NCBI RefSeq assembly: GCF_001955655.1
Contig: NZ_MSPW01000005.1
Coordinates: forward strand, 202,294-266,293
DNA from: Viridibacillus arenosi
GTDB lineage: Bacteria > Bacillota > Bacilli > Bacillales_A > Planococcaceae
Length of the DNA stretch: 64,000 nt
Direction: 5' to 3'
In this document: positions 8,651 to 17,102 of the stretch, piece after piece
Position numbering within the stretch: position 1 is the stretch's first letter
How the letters are laid out: each line of letters begins with the position of its first letter
Notes under the pieces: model-generated
What the model was told of the DNA's origin: nothing
The model's input: the letters and a program-made list of their open reading frames with translations, nothing else
The model's database searches: none
Translations under genes and position numbers: made by a program

Positions 8651-8676
8651 CTACCCTAGGAACTTACCTGTTAAAC
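8651..8676 (-). promoter_or_regulatory. SigB-type promoter of the SDR gene
   Basis: On the minus strand GTTTAA (8671-8676) is followed after 14 nt by GGGTAG (8651-8656). The SigB consensus is GTTTAA-N12-14-GGGTAT. The predicted transcript would start about 30 nt before the ATG at 8613. Confidence 0.75.
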
Positions 8677-8860
8677 GAGGTAACCTAAGAGTTCAATCGG
8701 ATATCAATAAACTTTATGGAGGCGAATTTTTTTACATTACAAATGAAAATTCTCTTTTAAAAAAAGAAATCCCATATAAAACACTTAATGTTTTATATGG
8801 AATATTAGAAAATTTATTATTTTATTTAAAGTACTTTAGTGTAATATACAATTAACTTTA

Positions 8861-9427
8861 TTAAAAATCGTATTCTGCATCTTTTGCTTTACGAATTTCC
8901 GCGTATGCATCTGCAAGCTGTACTGTGTCATCTACTAAACGCTCTATACGAAAAAGTACATCATCATTCACAATTTCTTTTCTATGAAAATCTTTTTCCT
9001 CTATAAATACATATGTTTGGACGATATGTGCTTTCATATACGCTAATATTGGTTTTAACTGCTGCTCCAACATTAAGTAATGCTTTGCAGTGCCCGCTGT
9101 TACAAGCATACTTACCACTTTATCTCGGAAAGCATTAACTGGTAGTAAGTCAAAAATGTTTTTTAATGTAGCTGGGATAGACGCTTGGAATGTCGGTGTA
9201 CCAATAATAATTGTATCTGCCGCCATTATTGTTTCCGTTACATATTTTGTATCTCCTTCGTAGTCCCAATAATTTCGCCCATCACTAAAGACCATTTCAT
9301 ATTCAGCAAGATCTACTAATGTTACTTCTGCATCCGGATATTTTTCTCTTGCTATTTTAAGTGTATGGTCCATAGCTGTTCTTGTTTTTGACCCTACATT
9401 GGAGCCTGCGATGCCTACAATTTTCAT
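8861..9427 (-). CDS. NADPH-dependent FMN reductase
   Basis: This flavodoxin-fold protein of about 188 residues begins MKIVGIAGSNVGSKTRTA, has a FMN phosphate loop near the N-terminus and the conserved IIGTPTFQASIPATLKNIFDLLP segment. It is the last gene of a marR-dioxygenase-luciferase-like-reductase run and probably supplies reduced flavin to the adjacent monooxygenase. The open frame reaches 9436 with a GTG, but AAGGAG lies 8 nt before the ATG at 9427, so the latter is chosen (9430 is also possible). The gap to the upstream gene is only 12 nt. Confidence 0.82.
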   Translation of the reverse strand: MKIVGIAGSNVGSKTRTAMDHTLKIAREKYPDAEVTLVDLAEYEMVFSDGRNYWDYEGDTKYVTETIMAADTIIIGTPTFQASIPATLKNIFDLLPVNAFRDKVVSMLVTAGTAKHYLMLEQQLKPILAYMKAHIVQTYVFIEEKDFHRKEIVNDDVLFRIERLVDDTVQLADAYAEIRKAKDAEYDF

Positions 9428-9439
9428 CATATACACTCC

Positions 9440-10498
9440 TTATTTTTTCGCTGTATATTTCTTAACGGCAGGTAATATTTCCGTTGCAATAAGTTCAATG
9501 TTCTTCGCAATTTTATCGAATGGTACGCCACCAAAATCTATTTGTGCCATAAAACGCTGTTGCCCAAACAATTCATATTGATAGAGCATTTTTTCAATAA
9601 TTTGTTGTGGGCTACCAATCATTAATGCGTCACGATAATCAGTCGATTGCGCAAATTGTTGTTTTGGATAGCCACCACCACGTAAAGCAAGCATGCCTGA
9701 ATTAGCGTGTGGATAGTACTCACGAAGTGCATCCTGAGTAGTTTCGGCTGTGTAGAAAAGACTTGTTGTCGCAATTGGTAACGCCGCAGGATCAAAGCCA
9801 CTGCGCTCTGCTGCTTCTCGATATGCATCAACAGAAACTTTAAAATTTTTAGCAGGACCACCAAGTGTTGTCAGCATCATCGGTACACCAGCATACCCAG
9901 CTTTAATTGCACTAGCAGGTGGTCCACCTACTGCACGCCAAATCGGCATATGTCCACCCTCGGGTTGAGGTAAAATGGAAGCACTTTTTAGCGGTGCACG
10001 GAACTGTCCTTCCCACGTTACTTTATCCTCATTGTTTAACTTCAATAGAAGCTCCATTTTTTCTTCAAATAATTCTTCGTAATCGCGTACATCATATCCA
10101 AGTAAACTATATGCTCCAACACGTGAACCACGACCAGCAACAATTTCTGCTCGACCTTTAGAAATTAAATCTAGTGTGGCAAAATCTTCATATACACGTA
10201 CAGGATCAGAAGTACTTAATACCGTTGCAGAACTAGCAATTTTAATGTTTTTTGTTGCTTGAGCAATCGCACCTAAAATAACCGTATGTGCTTGTGTGGT
10301 AAAATACTGTTGATGACTTTCACCAACTGCAAATACATCAAGTCCCGCTTCATCAGCTAATTTACTTGCTTCAATCAATTCATGAATACGCTGTTCAGCA
10401 CTTATCAAAGTACCTGTATGAGGGTTCATTAAATGATCCCCAATCGAATATAAACCAAATTCAATCCCTTTATCTTTATCAATACGATATTGTTCCAT
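9440..10498 (-). CDS. LLM-class flavin-dependent oxidoreductase
   Basis: The protein of about 352 residues has a bacterial luciferase-like TIM barrel: FGLYSIGDH near the start, GLDVFAVGESHQQYF, IKIASSATVLSTSDPVRVYEDFATLDLIS and GRAEIVAGRGSR, which are class hallmarks. Enzymes of this class use reduced FMN, which fits the downstream FMN reductase. Its place in an operon with a ring-cleaving dioxygenase and a MarR regulator suggests a role in aromatic or quinone breakdown; this is inference. Start: the frame opens at 10504, but GGAG is only 3 nt from that ATG and 9 nt from the ATG at 10498, which is preferred. Confidence 0.85.
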   Translation of the reverse strand: MEQYRIDKDKGIEFGLYSIGDHLMNPHTGTLISAEQRIHELIEASKLADEAGLDVFAVGESHQQYFTTQAHTVILGAIAQATKNIKIASSATVLSTSDPVRVYEDFATLDLISKGRAEIVAGRGSRVGAYSLLGYDVRDYEELFEEKMELLLKLNNEDKVTWEGQFRAPLKSASILPQPEGGHMPIWRAVGGPPASAIKAGYAGVPMMLTTLGGPAKNFKVSVDAYREAAERSGFDPAALPIATTSLFYTAETTQDALREYYPHANSGMLALRGGGYPKQQFAQSTDYRDALMIGSPQQIIEKMLYQYELFGQQRFMAQIDFGGVPFDKIAKNIELIATEILPAVKKYTAKK

Positions 10499-10513
10499 TT
10501 TCATTCGCTCCTT

Positions 10514-11455
10514 TTAATCAAGTGGCACTAACTTTGCTTCTATTTCTGAACGTTTTTCTTCTAAAAAAGGTGGTAAATCTAATTTTCCTCCGAGCTCTTC
10601 TACCGTCGAATCTGCAGTGAAACCAGGACCATCTGTCGCAATTTCAATTAAAATCCCATTTGATTCGCGGAAGTATAAGCTTTGGAAATAGAAACGATTT
10701 ACAATCCCTGTTGAGTGGAAGCCTCGTTCTTTTATGACTTCATCCCAATAGCGCAACTCATTTTCGTCCTTTGCACGTATCGCTAGATGATGAATACTCC
10801 CTCGCCCTGGTTTTTCACTTGGTCCTTCCTGTTGTTTAATAACAATCTCTCCAAATGACTGTCCTGCCTTAGATTGAAATATTGCTTCTTTTTCAGAACG
10901 CGATACTTCCACGTAACCAAACATATCCTTTAAAGTTTTCGCTAAACGTTCTAAGTACCGTACCGTTATTTCTACTGTACCCATCCCTAAAATTCGATGC
11001 TTTGGCTCGACGATAGAATCTTGCCATTCTGACCATTTTTCAGGAACTTCTTCGCCATCATTATTGATTAGAATCATTCGTAAGCCTTCAAAGTCTTCGA
11101 AATGTAACGCATCTCTGCCGGCATAACTTGTAATTTCTCCATGCTTTACATCCAATAGCTCAAAGCGTCTTTGCCAATACTCAAGACTTTCAAATGAAGG
11201 TACAAGTAAACCAATTTGTGTGATTGCATTTGTACCGCGGACTGTTCTTCCTGCAATAGGCATTTCAAAGAACGATAACTCTGTTCCAGCACTACCTGTT
11301 AAATCTCCATAAAAAAGATGATACATGCTGGGGTCATCCTGATTAACTGTTTTCTTCACTCTACGTAGCCCTAATACTTTTTGATAAAATTGATTATTTA
11401 ATTGAGCATTTTTTGTAATCATCGAAATATGATGATGTCCAGAAATTGTATGCAA
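10514..11455 (-). CDS. VOC ring-cleaving dioxygenase (MhqO/MhqA-like), copy 1
   Basis: The 313-residue protein contains two glyoxalase/VOC domains (about 1-130 and 150-285). Metal-ligand-type residues are in HHHISMITKN, in SIHHLAIRA and in the C-terminal GILIEIATDGPGF. The motif KKTVNQDD and the ending LPPFLE mark the MhqO/MhqA/LinE-like family, which detoxifies hydroquinones and catechols by Fe(II)-dependent ring cleavage. It is about as long as its paralogue at 12740-13717. GAGGAGG precedes the ATG. A palindrome at 11475-11486 lies between it and the upstream marR gene. Confidence 0.85.
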   Translation of the reverse strand: MHTISGHHHISMITKNAQLNNQFYQKVLGLRRVKKTVNQDDPSMYHLFYGDLTGSAGTELSFFEMPIAGRTVRGTNAITQIGLLVPSFESLEYWQRRFELLDVKHGEITSYAGRDALHFEDFEGLRMILINNDGEEVPEKWSEWQDSIVEPKHRILGMGTVEITVRYLERLAKTLKDMFGYVEVSRSEKEAIFQSKAGQSFGEIVIKQQEGPSEKPGRGSIHHLAIRAKDENELRYWDEVIKERGFHSTGIVNRFYFQSLYFRESNGILIEIATDGPGFTADSTVEELGGKLDLPPFLEEKRSEIEAKLVPLD

Positions 11456-11474
11456 AGTTGTTCCTCCTCTTAAC

Positions 11475-11486
11475 TTGACTAGTCAA
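11475..11486. promoter_or_regulatory. 12-bp palindrome between marR and dioxygenase
   Basis: ttgactagtcaa is a perfect palindrome located 20 nt before the dioxygenase ATG, in the 50-nt gap after marR. It is a candidate internal operator. Confidence 0.4.
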
Positions 11487-11505
11487 ATGATGATGTAAAA
11501 AAAAA

Positions 11506-11949
11506 TTACTCAGGCGGTAATTCTCTTTTTTGACTATATTTATGAACACGAGTCATTAATTCATATAGAGTTTTTTGTTCTTCTTCGTTTAGTACATCAT
11601 CAAAAAATGAAGTTTGAAATGCTAGTTGCTCTGGCATTGCTTGATCTAAAATAGCTTCTGCTTTCGCAGTCAGGTTAATTGTTTTCGTTTTCCAATCTTG
11701 TTTACGTACAATGTAATTTTCTTTTTCAAGGCGTGCTAGCATACGCGAAATACCACCTTGCGTAACTGTTACCTTCTCAGCTAATTCACTTTGTGTAAGG
11801 GGCTGATATATACGAATTTGCATTAGTACATCAAATTGAGCAGTTGTTAAATCAAAACGTTTTAAAAAGTCATTCGACAATTGATTACTTTGATTCGTAA
11901 AACGCATTAAACGCAGCCAGATTAATGACCCCATTGTATTATTACGCAT
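11506..11949 (-). CDS. MarR family transcriptional regulator
   Basis: The 147-residue MarR-type winged-helix protein has a recognition region [35 protein letters not shown] followed by the wing ([14 protein letters not shown]), framed by dimerisation helices. It leads the operon marR-dioxygenase-luciferase-like-FMN reductase. A 9-bp perfect inverted repeat lies 28 nt upstream (11977-12002) and is the likely autoregulatory operator. It differs from the adjacent mhqR product in sequence and in operator, so the two modules are probably under separate control. Family members usually release DNA on binding phenolic ligands or on thiol oxidation; which applies here is unknown. Confidence 0.88.
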   Translation of the reverse strand: MRNNTMGSLIWLRLMRFTNQSNQLSNDFLKRFDLTTAQFDVLMQIRIYQPLTQSELAEKVTVTQGGISRMLARLEKENYIVRKQDWKTKTINLTAKAEAILDQAMPEQLAFQTSFFDDVLNEEEQKTLYELMTRVHKYSQKRELPPE

Positions 11950-11976
11950 ATGTTTTCCTCCGAATCGTTGTTCTTG

Positions 11977-12002
11977 TTATCACTTTACTACGCAAGTGAT
12001 AA
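11977..12002. promoter_or_regulatory. Inverted-repeat operator upstream of marR
   Basis: ttatcactt (11977-11985) and aagtgataa (11994-12002) are perfect reverse complements with an 8-nt spacer. The 26-bp size fits a MarR dimer. Downstream sequence to 12030 contains further ttatcat-like half sites. Confidence 0.65.
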
Positions 12003-12095
12003 AATATCAAGTAATTGAACTTATCATTTGATTGACTTTAGTTGTTAAAAAAGGAGAGAATTTTTTATTCCCTCCTCTTACTGCTATCATTTCTT

Positions 12096-12635
12096 TTATT
12101 TACGTAAAGGTTTTAATGCGCCACTCCAAGCAATGACTTGATCTAGCATATCGTTAACAGATGCCGCTTGAACGTCGGCTGGTTTGAAAACACTACCGTT
12201 CTCAAAATCAGTAAATAATGATAATGCAGGATGTACACGAACATCTGCAACTAATAATTCTCCAAGAATTCCACGTAAATGTTCAGCTGCACGCGCACCG
12301 CCTACTGAACCATAACTTACGATACCTGCTGCTTTGTTATTCCACTCAGCACGTAGTAAATCCAATGCATTTTTTAATGCTCCCGTAATACTGTGATTGT
12401 ATTCTTGAACAATGAATACAAATCCATCACAGCCATTAATTTTCTCCGACCAACCGCTAATTCCTTGAGTATCACCATTTGGATCTCCTAAAAACGGTAA
12501 TTTAAAGTCTGCGATATCAATGATTTCATAGTCTGCATCCCCACGTTGATCAGCAAGACCCTTCACCCATTCCCCTACTTGTGGACTTACTCGACCTTCA
12601 CGTGTACTTCCTAAAACAATACCTATTTTCAACAT
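12096..12635 (-). CDS. NAD(P)H-dependent FMN reductase / azoreductase-like
   Basis: The 179-residue flavodoxin-fold enzyme begins MLKIGIVLGSTREGRVSPQV, with the FMN-phosphate loop GSTREGR, EYNHSITGALKNALDLL and GSVGGARAAEHLR. These are the features of YwqN/ChrR-type NADPH:FMN or quinone reductases. The frame opens at a GTG at 12713, adding 26 residues (ending NTEEDLGGKK), but GGAGG lies 6-7 nt before the ATG at 12635, which also matches the family N-terminus. It is the last gene of mhqR-mhqO-reductase and likely reduces quinones two electrons at a time. Confidence 0.82.
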   Translation of the reverse strand: MLKIGIVLGSTREGRVSPQVGEWVKGLADQRGDADYEIIDIADFKLPFLGDPNGDTQGISGWSEKINGCDGFVFIVQEYNHSITGALKNALDLLRAEWNNKAAGIVSYGSVGGARAAEHLRGILGELLVADVRVHPALSLFTDFENGSVFKPADVQAASVNDMLDQVIAWSGALKPLRK

Positions 12636-12739
12636 TTTTTTTCCTCCTAAATCTTCTTCTGTATTTTTAGTAGCTTTTCCAAACAACTTATCAATAAAAC
12701 CCAATTCTTTCACCTCATAGAATAATACTTGCCCTTCTC

Positions 12740-13717
12740 TTACTCTTTAATAAACTCTTTTGTGCTTCTTACTGTATCAATTGGACGAACTAATTTTTCG
12801 ATTTGCTCACGTTTTGGTTCTAAAAATGGAGGTAAAGATAACTTTTCTCCAAGTGTTTCATAAGGTTCATCACCCATAAAGCCAGGACCATCCGTTGCAA
12901 ACTCAAATAAAATTCCTTGTGCAACTCTTACATACAATGACTCAAAGAAATGACGATTAACGTAACCTGACGTATTAAATCCGAAACCTTCCATACGCTG
13001 GATCCACTCTTCTAAAACAGAACGGTCTTCTATGCGGTATGCCGTGTGATGAACTGATCCATAGCCTTGTTGTGCTTGAGGGAGAATTGTATTGTACTCC
13101 ACGACAACTTGTGCACCGTTACCTCCCTCGCCAACTTCAAACAAGTGGAATGGCCCTTCTTGAGCAATTTCTTTAAATGCTAGTGCTTTTTCCATCATTT
13201 CTTTAAAGTAATCAAAGTTAGCAATGCGGATAAAGATCGGTCCTAATCCTGTTATTGCATATTCTAAAGGAACAGGCCCATCTTGCCATGGTGTACCACT
13301 AGCTACTCCTTTATTGTTTTCATCAGAAATTAGTTGGTAGCGCTGATCATCAAAATCTACAAAAGAAAGAGTCTTTTTACCAAATTGTTCAATAATACCA
13401 GTATGTGCTACTTTTAATCGATCAAAACGTTCTACCCAATAATTTAATGCTGTATCACTTGGAACACGGAATGATGTTTTTGAAATTTCGTTTGTACCAT
13501 GTACCCCTTTAGGGATGCCAGGGAAATCAAAGAAAGTCATATCCGTTCCTGCACTCCCTTTATCATCTGCAAAAAATAAATGATACGTTTGAATATCATC
13601 TTGGTTAACTGTTTTTTTCACTAAACGCATTCCTAAAACATATGTGAAAAATTCGTAGTTTTTTTCTGCACTACTTGTTATAGCTGTTACATGGTGAATT
13701 CCCTTTAAATGGTTCAT
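12740..13717 (-). CDS. mhqO: VOC ring-cleaving dioxygenase (MhqO-like), copy 2
   Basis: This protein of about 325 residues with two VOC domains is paralogous to the product of 10514-11455; both share KKTVNQDD, H-rich starts (LKGIHHVTAI), a second-domain SVHHTAYR motif and FEFATDGPGFMGDE. The family opens hydroquinone or catechol rings. The open frame runs to 13753, but GGAGG falls 8 nt before the ATG at 13717, which gives MNHLKGIHH. A palindromic MhqR-type box lies 40 nt upstream, directly after mhqR, so the gene is probably quinone-induced. The downstream FMN/quinone reductase is likely co-transcribed. Confidence 0.87.
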   Translation of the reverse strand: MNHLKGIHHVTAITSSAEKNYEFFTYVLGMRLVKKTVNQDDIQTYHLFFADDKGSAGTDMTFFDFPGIPKGVHGTNEISKTSFRVPSDTALNYWVERFDRLKVAHTGIIEQFGKKTLSFVDFDDQRYQLISDENNKGVASGTPWQDGPVPLEYAITGLGPIFIRIANFDYFKEMMEKALAFKEIAQEGPFHLFEVGEGGNGAQVVVEYNTILPQAQQGYGSVHHTAYRIEDRSVLEEWIQRMEGFGFNTSGYVNRHFFESLYVRVAQGILFEFATDGPGFMGDEPYETLGEKLSLPPFLEPKREQIEKLVRPIDTVRSTKEFIKE

Positions 13718-13757
13718 ATTATATTCCTCCATAATTATATTTAGTTTATCCACTAAA

Positions 13758-13779
13758 TATATCTCGATTTCGAGATATA
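13758..13779. promoter_or_regulatory. MhqR-type operator upstream of mhqO
   Basis: The 18-bp core tatctcgatttcgagata (13760-13777) is palindromic apart from its centre and extends two more pairs each side. It matches the published B. subtilis MhqR box (tATCTcgaAtTCgAGATa) nearly base for base. Confidence 0.85.
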
Positions 13780-13792
13780 CGGTTAAAAAAAT

Positions 13793-14227
13793 TTATATAT
13801 CCTTTGCGTGAATGCCAACTCTCTTCAGAAGATCAATGAAAATTTCTAATTCCTGATCGGATAATTCTTCAAAGATTGCATTGACTTTCTTCTCATGCTT
13901 AGGAAACGTGTTATCCATAAATACTTTTCCTAATTCCGTAATCGTTGCATAAGTTACTCGACGATCATCAGGACAAGCTCTTCGACGTACTAACTCTTTT
14001 TTCTCTAATTTATCTACAACATAAGTAATACTACTACTTGCAATTAAAATTTTCTTACCAATATGTTGTATAGGCTGTTCACCCTTATGATATAGCAATT
14101 CCAAGACTGCAAATTCGGTTTGATTTAAACCATACTGTTGCATGTCTTTTCTCACAACATCTTGAACAGATTGTGATGCTCGAAGTAATACTGTCAGTGC
14201 TTTGAGATTATTATTTATTTGCATCAT
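13793..14227 (-). CDS. mhqR: MhqR-type MarR repressor of quinone detoxification
   Basis: The 144-residue MarR regulator has a winged helix at about 45-105 (KILIASSSITYVVDKLEKKELVRRRACPDDRRVTYATIT). It leads a three-gene run with the MhqO-like dioxygenase and the quinone/FMN reductase. MhqR-type boxes lie both upstream of its own gene (14269-14286) and upstream of mhqO (13758-13779), which supports the assignment and autoregulation. In B. subtilis MhqR controls mhqNOP, mhqED and azoR2 in response to catechol and 2-methylhydroquinone. GGAG lies 6 or 9 nt from two adjacent ATG codons. Confidence 0.85.
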   Translation of the reverse strand: MMQINNNLKALTVLLRASQSVQDVVRKDMQQYGLNQTEFAVLELLYHKGEQPIQHIGKKILIASSSITYVVDKLEKKELVRRRACPDDRRVTYATITELGKVFMDNTFPKHEKKVNAIFEELSDQELEIFIDLLKRVGIHAKDI

Positions 14228-14268
14228 ATTTTTCTCCTTTCGAAGAATATAATTATCTCGAATTCATT

Positions 14269-14286
14269 TATCTTGAATTTAAGATA
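14269..14286. promoter_or_regulatory. MhqR-type operator upstream of mhqR
   Basis: tatcttgaatttaagata pairs in 8 of 9 positions, and a further half site tatctcgaatt begins at 14254. Both resemble the box before mhqO and suggest autoregulation. Confidence 0.7.
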
Positions 14287-14407
14287 AATTTAACAGAGAT
14301 TTTTTACGTTGTCAACAGATTGAATTATAGATTATTGCCATGAACTAAACTTTATTAACAATTACTGAAACTAAAGATTGTCGATTTTTACTTTCTCATT
14401 TTTTCAA

Positions 14408-14448
14408 AAAGAAAAAGCCTGTTTTGAATAGAATCATCAAAACAAGCT
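14408..14448 (-). terminator. Intrinsic terminator of the spore lipoprotein gene
   Basis: A 12-bp stem (14416-14427 with 14437-14448, one mismatch) is followed on the minus strand by TTTTTC. Confidence 0.85.
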
Positions 14449-14491
14449 CTAATTACTTGTTATCCTTTAAATTACTTCCTTACAGTAATAC

Positions 14492-15007
14492 TTAACGGGC
14501 ATCAGGGAATACTCTTTTTACCGTATCCGAAAATTCTTTAAAAATCCCTTCAACCGGCTCATTTGCTCTGATTTTTTCCCCATATTCATTCATTTGTTTA
14601 ACAAAATCAGGATTTAGGGACACATATACATTTTTGAAATCAGCATTCGCTGCTCTTGCTTGATCTGCAATCTTATCCTCAAGCGTTTTATCTCCATTAA
14701 CGCCCTCTTTCAGCGTAACCGCTACATAAGCATTTTTATTCGTTACAATAACATTTGCTTTTTCTACTTCCTCCATTTTAGCAATTTTGTCTGCAACGTC
14801 ATCTGCCAATTCTAGTCTATGTTCATCATTAGTCGGTGTTTTTTCTGTTGTTGTTTCCTCGTCCTTAACTGTTTCATTTGCGCCATTCGTCGTTTCATCT
14901 TTAACTGTTTCATTTGTGGCCGTTTCATTTGAATTTCTATTCGTTCCACATGCAGCTAAAGAACCCATAAGTAGTACCACCATAGATAGTTGTAAAATTT
15001 TACTCAA
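14492..15007 (-). CDS. YhcN/YlaJ family sporulation lipoprotein
   Basis: This 171-residue lipoprotein has a signal peptide (MSKILQLSMVVLLMGSLAAC) with lipobox LAAC, Cys20 being the lipidated residue. A low-complexity Thr/Glu/Asn linker (about 22-60) contains the near repeat NETVKDETTNGA/NETVKDEETT. The C-terminal domain carries HRLELADDVADKIAKMEEVEKANVIVTNKNAYVAV and a FKNVYVSLNPDFVKQMNEYGE region, typical of spore-coat/cortex-associated YhcN/YlaJ proteins. The start codon is TTG, with GGGAGG 7 nt upstream. It is monocistronic. Confidence 0.85.
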   Translation of the reverse strand: MSKILQLSMVVLLMGSLAACGTNRNSNETATNETVKDETTNGANETVKDEETTTEKTPTNDEHRLELADDVADKIAKMEEVEKANVIVTNKNAYVAVTLKEGVNGDKTLEDKIADQARAANADFKNVYVSLNPDFVKQMNEYGEKIRANEPVEGIFKEFSDTVKRVFPDAR

Positions 15008-15285
15008 TTAAAATCCTCCCTTTTATAAGTTAGTGAGGTTAGGTTGCACTATTTTTAATTGTTTATTCCTTACTTTAACAAACATACGGAAAATTAATTT
15101 TGCAAAAATGCTCTGTACAAACATTTGCTAAAATAAATCACTCTATTCCATTTATCCAGAGAACCTATAATTTTTTTTAACTATTAATAAAAAAATTCGA
15201 TACTATTTGAAAATTGCACTTATTATTATAAAAATTAAATCGATATAGATATAAGTAAAAGAAAAAATATACTCGGAGATGAAAC

Positions 15286-17025
15286 ATGAAAAAGGCCAAA
15301 ATAACACTTACAAGAAAATTAATAATACTATGTACGCTTCTATTGATTATTCCTACATCAATCATTGGAATCAGTACATACTCTACTTCAAAAAAGGAAC
15401 TAACAGCTTCTGGTAAAGAGGAACTACAGCAAAGTACACATATGGTTATTGCTATGATTGCTCTATTAAATCAAGAAGTTGAGGCGGGAAATCTGACACT
15501 AGAAGAAGCTCAAGAAAAATTAAAAGTTGAATTATTCGGGAAAAAGGACGCCGACAATATACGACCAATTAAAGAAGAATATACTATTAGAGGTACCGGT
15601 TTTGTTTATGCCGTCGACGAAAATGCTGTTAACGTGATGGATCCTAGAAATGAAGGAACAGAACTCATAAATACAGAAACAGAAGACGGTGTATTCATAG
15701 GAAAAGAACTTTTAAAAGCAGGAGAAAAAGGTGGTTATTTTACTTACAAATGGATGAATGCAAAAACCAATAAAATTGAAGGAAATATAGCTTACGCTCA
15801 GAAAGAACCTAATTGGGGATGGACAGTTGCTGCCAAATCATTTGAAAGGGAATTTAATGACGGTGCCTCAAAAGTAGCGATCACAATTGGCATTATTGGA
15901 GGTTTATCTGTAATCCTAGGAATTATCGCTGCCTACTTTTTCTCTAGAAGATTAACGAAGCCAGTTATTCAAATTAGTCACGAACTAAACCGAGCAGCCT
16001 CTGGTGATTTTTCTGGGAACGATGTGGAAGTAACTACAAATGATGAAATTGGTCTACTGACGAATGATTTTAATACCATGAAATCCACCATGAAAGAACT
16101 TCTCACCCAAATCAGTCAATCAACAGAACATGTGGCATCATCATCAGAACAGTTAACAGCTATCGCAGATGAAACACGCAAAGCAACAGAAGAAATAACA
16201 AATTCAATTCAGCTTATCGCGAACGGATCAGAAGAAAGTACTAATAGTCTACTAGAGAGTTCACAATCTCTGGAAGAAGTAACTGTAGCCATTCAAAATC
16301 TAGCTGAAAATGCTGCAGATATTTCTGAGGCAGGCACAATGATTATGACTCAAGCACAACAAGGTAATCTTTACGTTGAACAAACTGTACAACAAATTAA
16401 CTCAATCAATCAGAAAGTGAATGCAAGTGGCGAAGTGCTACAATTACTTGATTCAAGTTCAAATGAAATTGGTGAAATTTCTAAGGTAATTACTGATATT
16501 GCCGATCAAACAAATTTACTTGCGTTAAATGCTGCAATTGAAGCCGCACGTGCAGGCGAACATGGCAAAGGATTCGCCGTTGTTGCAGAGGAAGTTCGCA
16601 AACTTGCAGAACAATCTCAAAGATCTTCTCAGCAAATTTCAAATTTAATAAAAGATATTCAGCAAAACATGTCTCGGTCAACAGAATCCATTAACCATGT
16701 TAAAGTTGAAGTACAAGATGGACTAAATATTGTCAGCAAAACTGATACAAGCTTTAAAGAAATCGTCGGTAAGCTAGAAAATATGAAAGAAAAAGTAACT
16801 GATATGGCTGCTACTGTAGAGGAAATGTCCGCTAGTGCTCAAGAAGTTGCAGCTACCGTCGTCAATAATTCACATGCTACAAAAGAAGCTTCTGAGCATT
16901 CTCAAAGAGTAGCTGCAACAACGGAAGAACAATTAGCAGCGATGCAAGAAGTCTCTTCTTCTACAAAATCGTTGTCAAACCTTGCAGTTGAATTGCAGGA
17001 CTTGGTTAACAAATTTAAAATGTAA
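15286..17025 (+). CDS. Methyl-accepting chemotaxis protein with Cache domain
   Basis: The 579-residue transmembrane chemoreceptor has a first membrane helix at about 11-31, an extracellular single-Cache sensor to about 195 (with [22 protein letters not shown] and [17 protein letters not shown]), a second helix at about 198-218, HAMP at about 219-272, and a long coiled-coil signalling domain. The hairpin tip carries [43 protein letters not shown], the CheW/CheA-binding signature. It is a full-length class receptor; the ligand is unknown. GGAG precedes the ATG by 7 nt. A CGATAT hexamer at 15241-15246 resembles a SigD -10 core, but the matching -35 is missing. Confidence 0.92.
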   Translation: MKKAKITLTRKLIILCTLLLIIPTSIIGISTYSTSKKELTASGKEELQQSTHMVIAMIALLNQEVEAGNLTLEEAQEKLKVELFGKKDADNIRPIKEEYTIRGTGFVYAVDENAVNVMDPRNEGTELINTETEDGVFIGKELLKAGEKGGYFTYKWMNAKTNKIEGNIAYAQKEPNWGWTVAAKSFEREFNDGASKVAITIGIIGGLSVILGIIAAYFFSRRLTKPVIQISHELNRAASGDFSGNDVEVTTNDEIGLLTNDFNTMKSTMKELLTQISQSTEHVASSSEQLTAIADETRKATEEITNSIQLIANGSEESTNSLLESSQSLEEVTVAIQNLAENAADISEAGTMIMTQAQQGNLYVEQTVQQINSINQKVNASGEVLQLLDSSSNEIGEISKVITDIADQTNLLALNAAIEAARAGEHGKGFAVVAEEVRKLAEQSQRSSQQISNLIKDIQQNMSRSTESINHVKVEVQDGLNIVSKTDTSFKEIVGKLENMKEKVTDMAATVEEMSASAQEVAATVVNNSHATKEASEHSQRVAATTEEQLAAMQEVSSSTKSLSNLAVELQDLVNKFKM

Positions 17026-17047
17026 GATCGATGATAATTGCAAATCT

Positions 17048-17087
17048 AAAGGCGACATTTTGTTCAATATGAAGAAATGTCGCCTTT
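17048..17087. terminator. Bidirectional terminator between MCP and DUF418 genes
   Basis: aaaggcgacattt (17048-17060) and aaatgtcgccttt (17075-17087) form a perfect 13-bp stem between two convergent genes. T-runs are weak on both sides. Confidence 0.75.
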
Positions 17088-17102
17088 AATTATGTTCTAT
17101 TT

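Noticed and set aside
12636..12713. 26-residue N-terminal extension of the FMN reductase from a GTG
   Set aside because: The strong GGAGG lies inside the extension, directly before the ATG at 12635, and the family starts there.
15220..15246. Possible SigD promoter before the chemoreceptor
   Set aside because: The -10 core CGATAT is present, but no TAAA -35 occurs at the required spacing.
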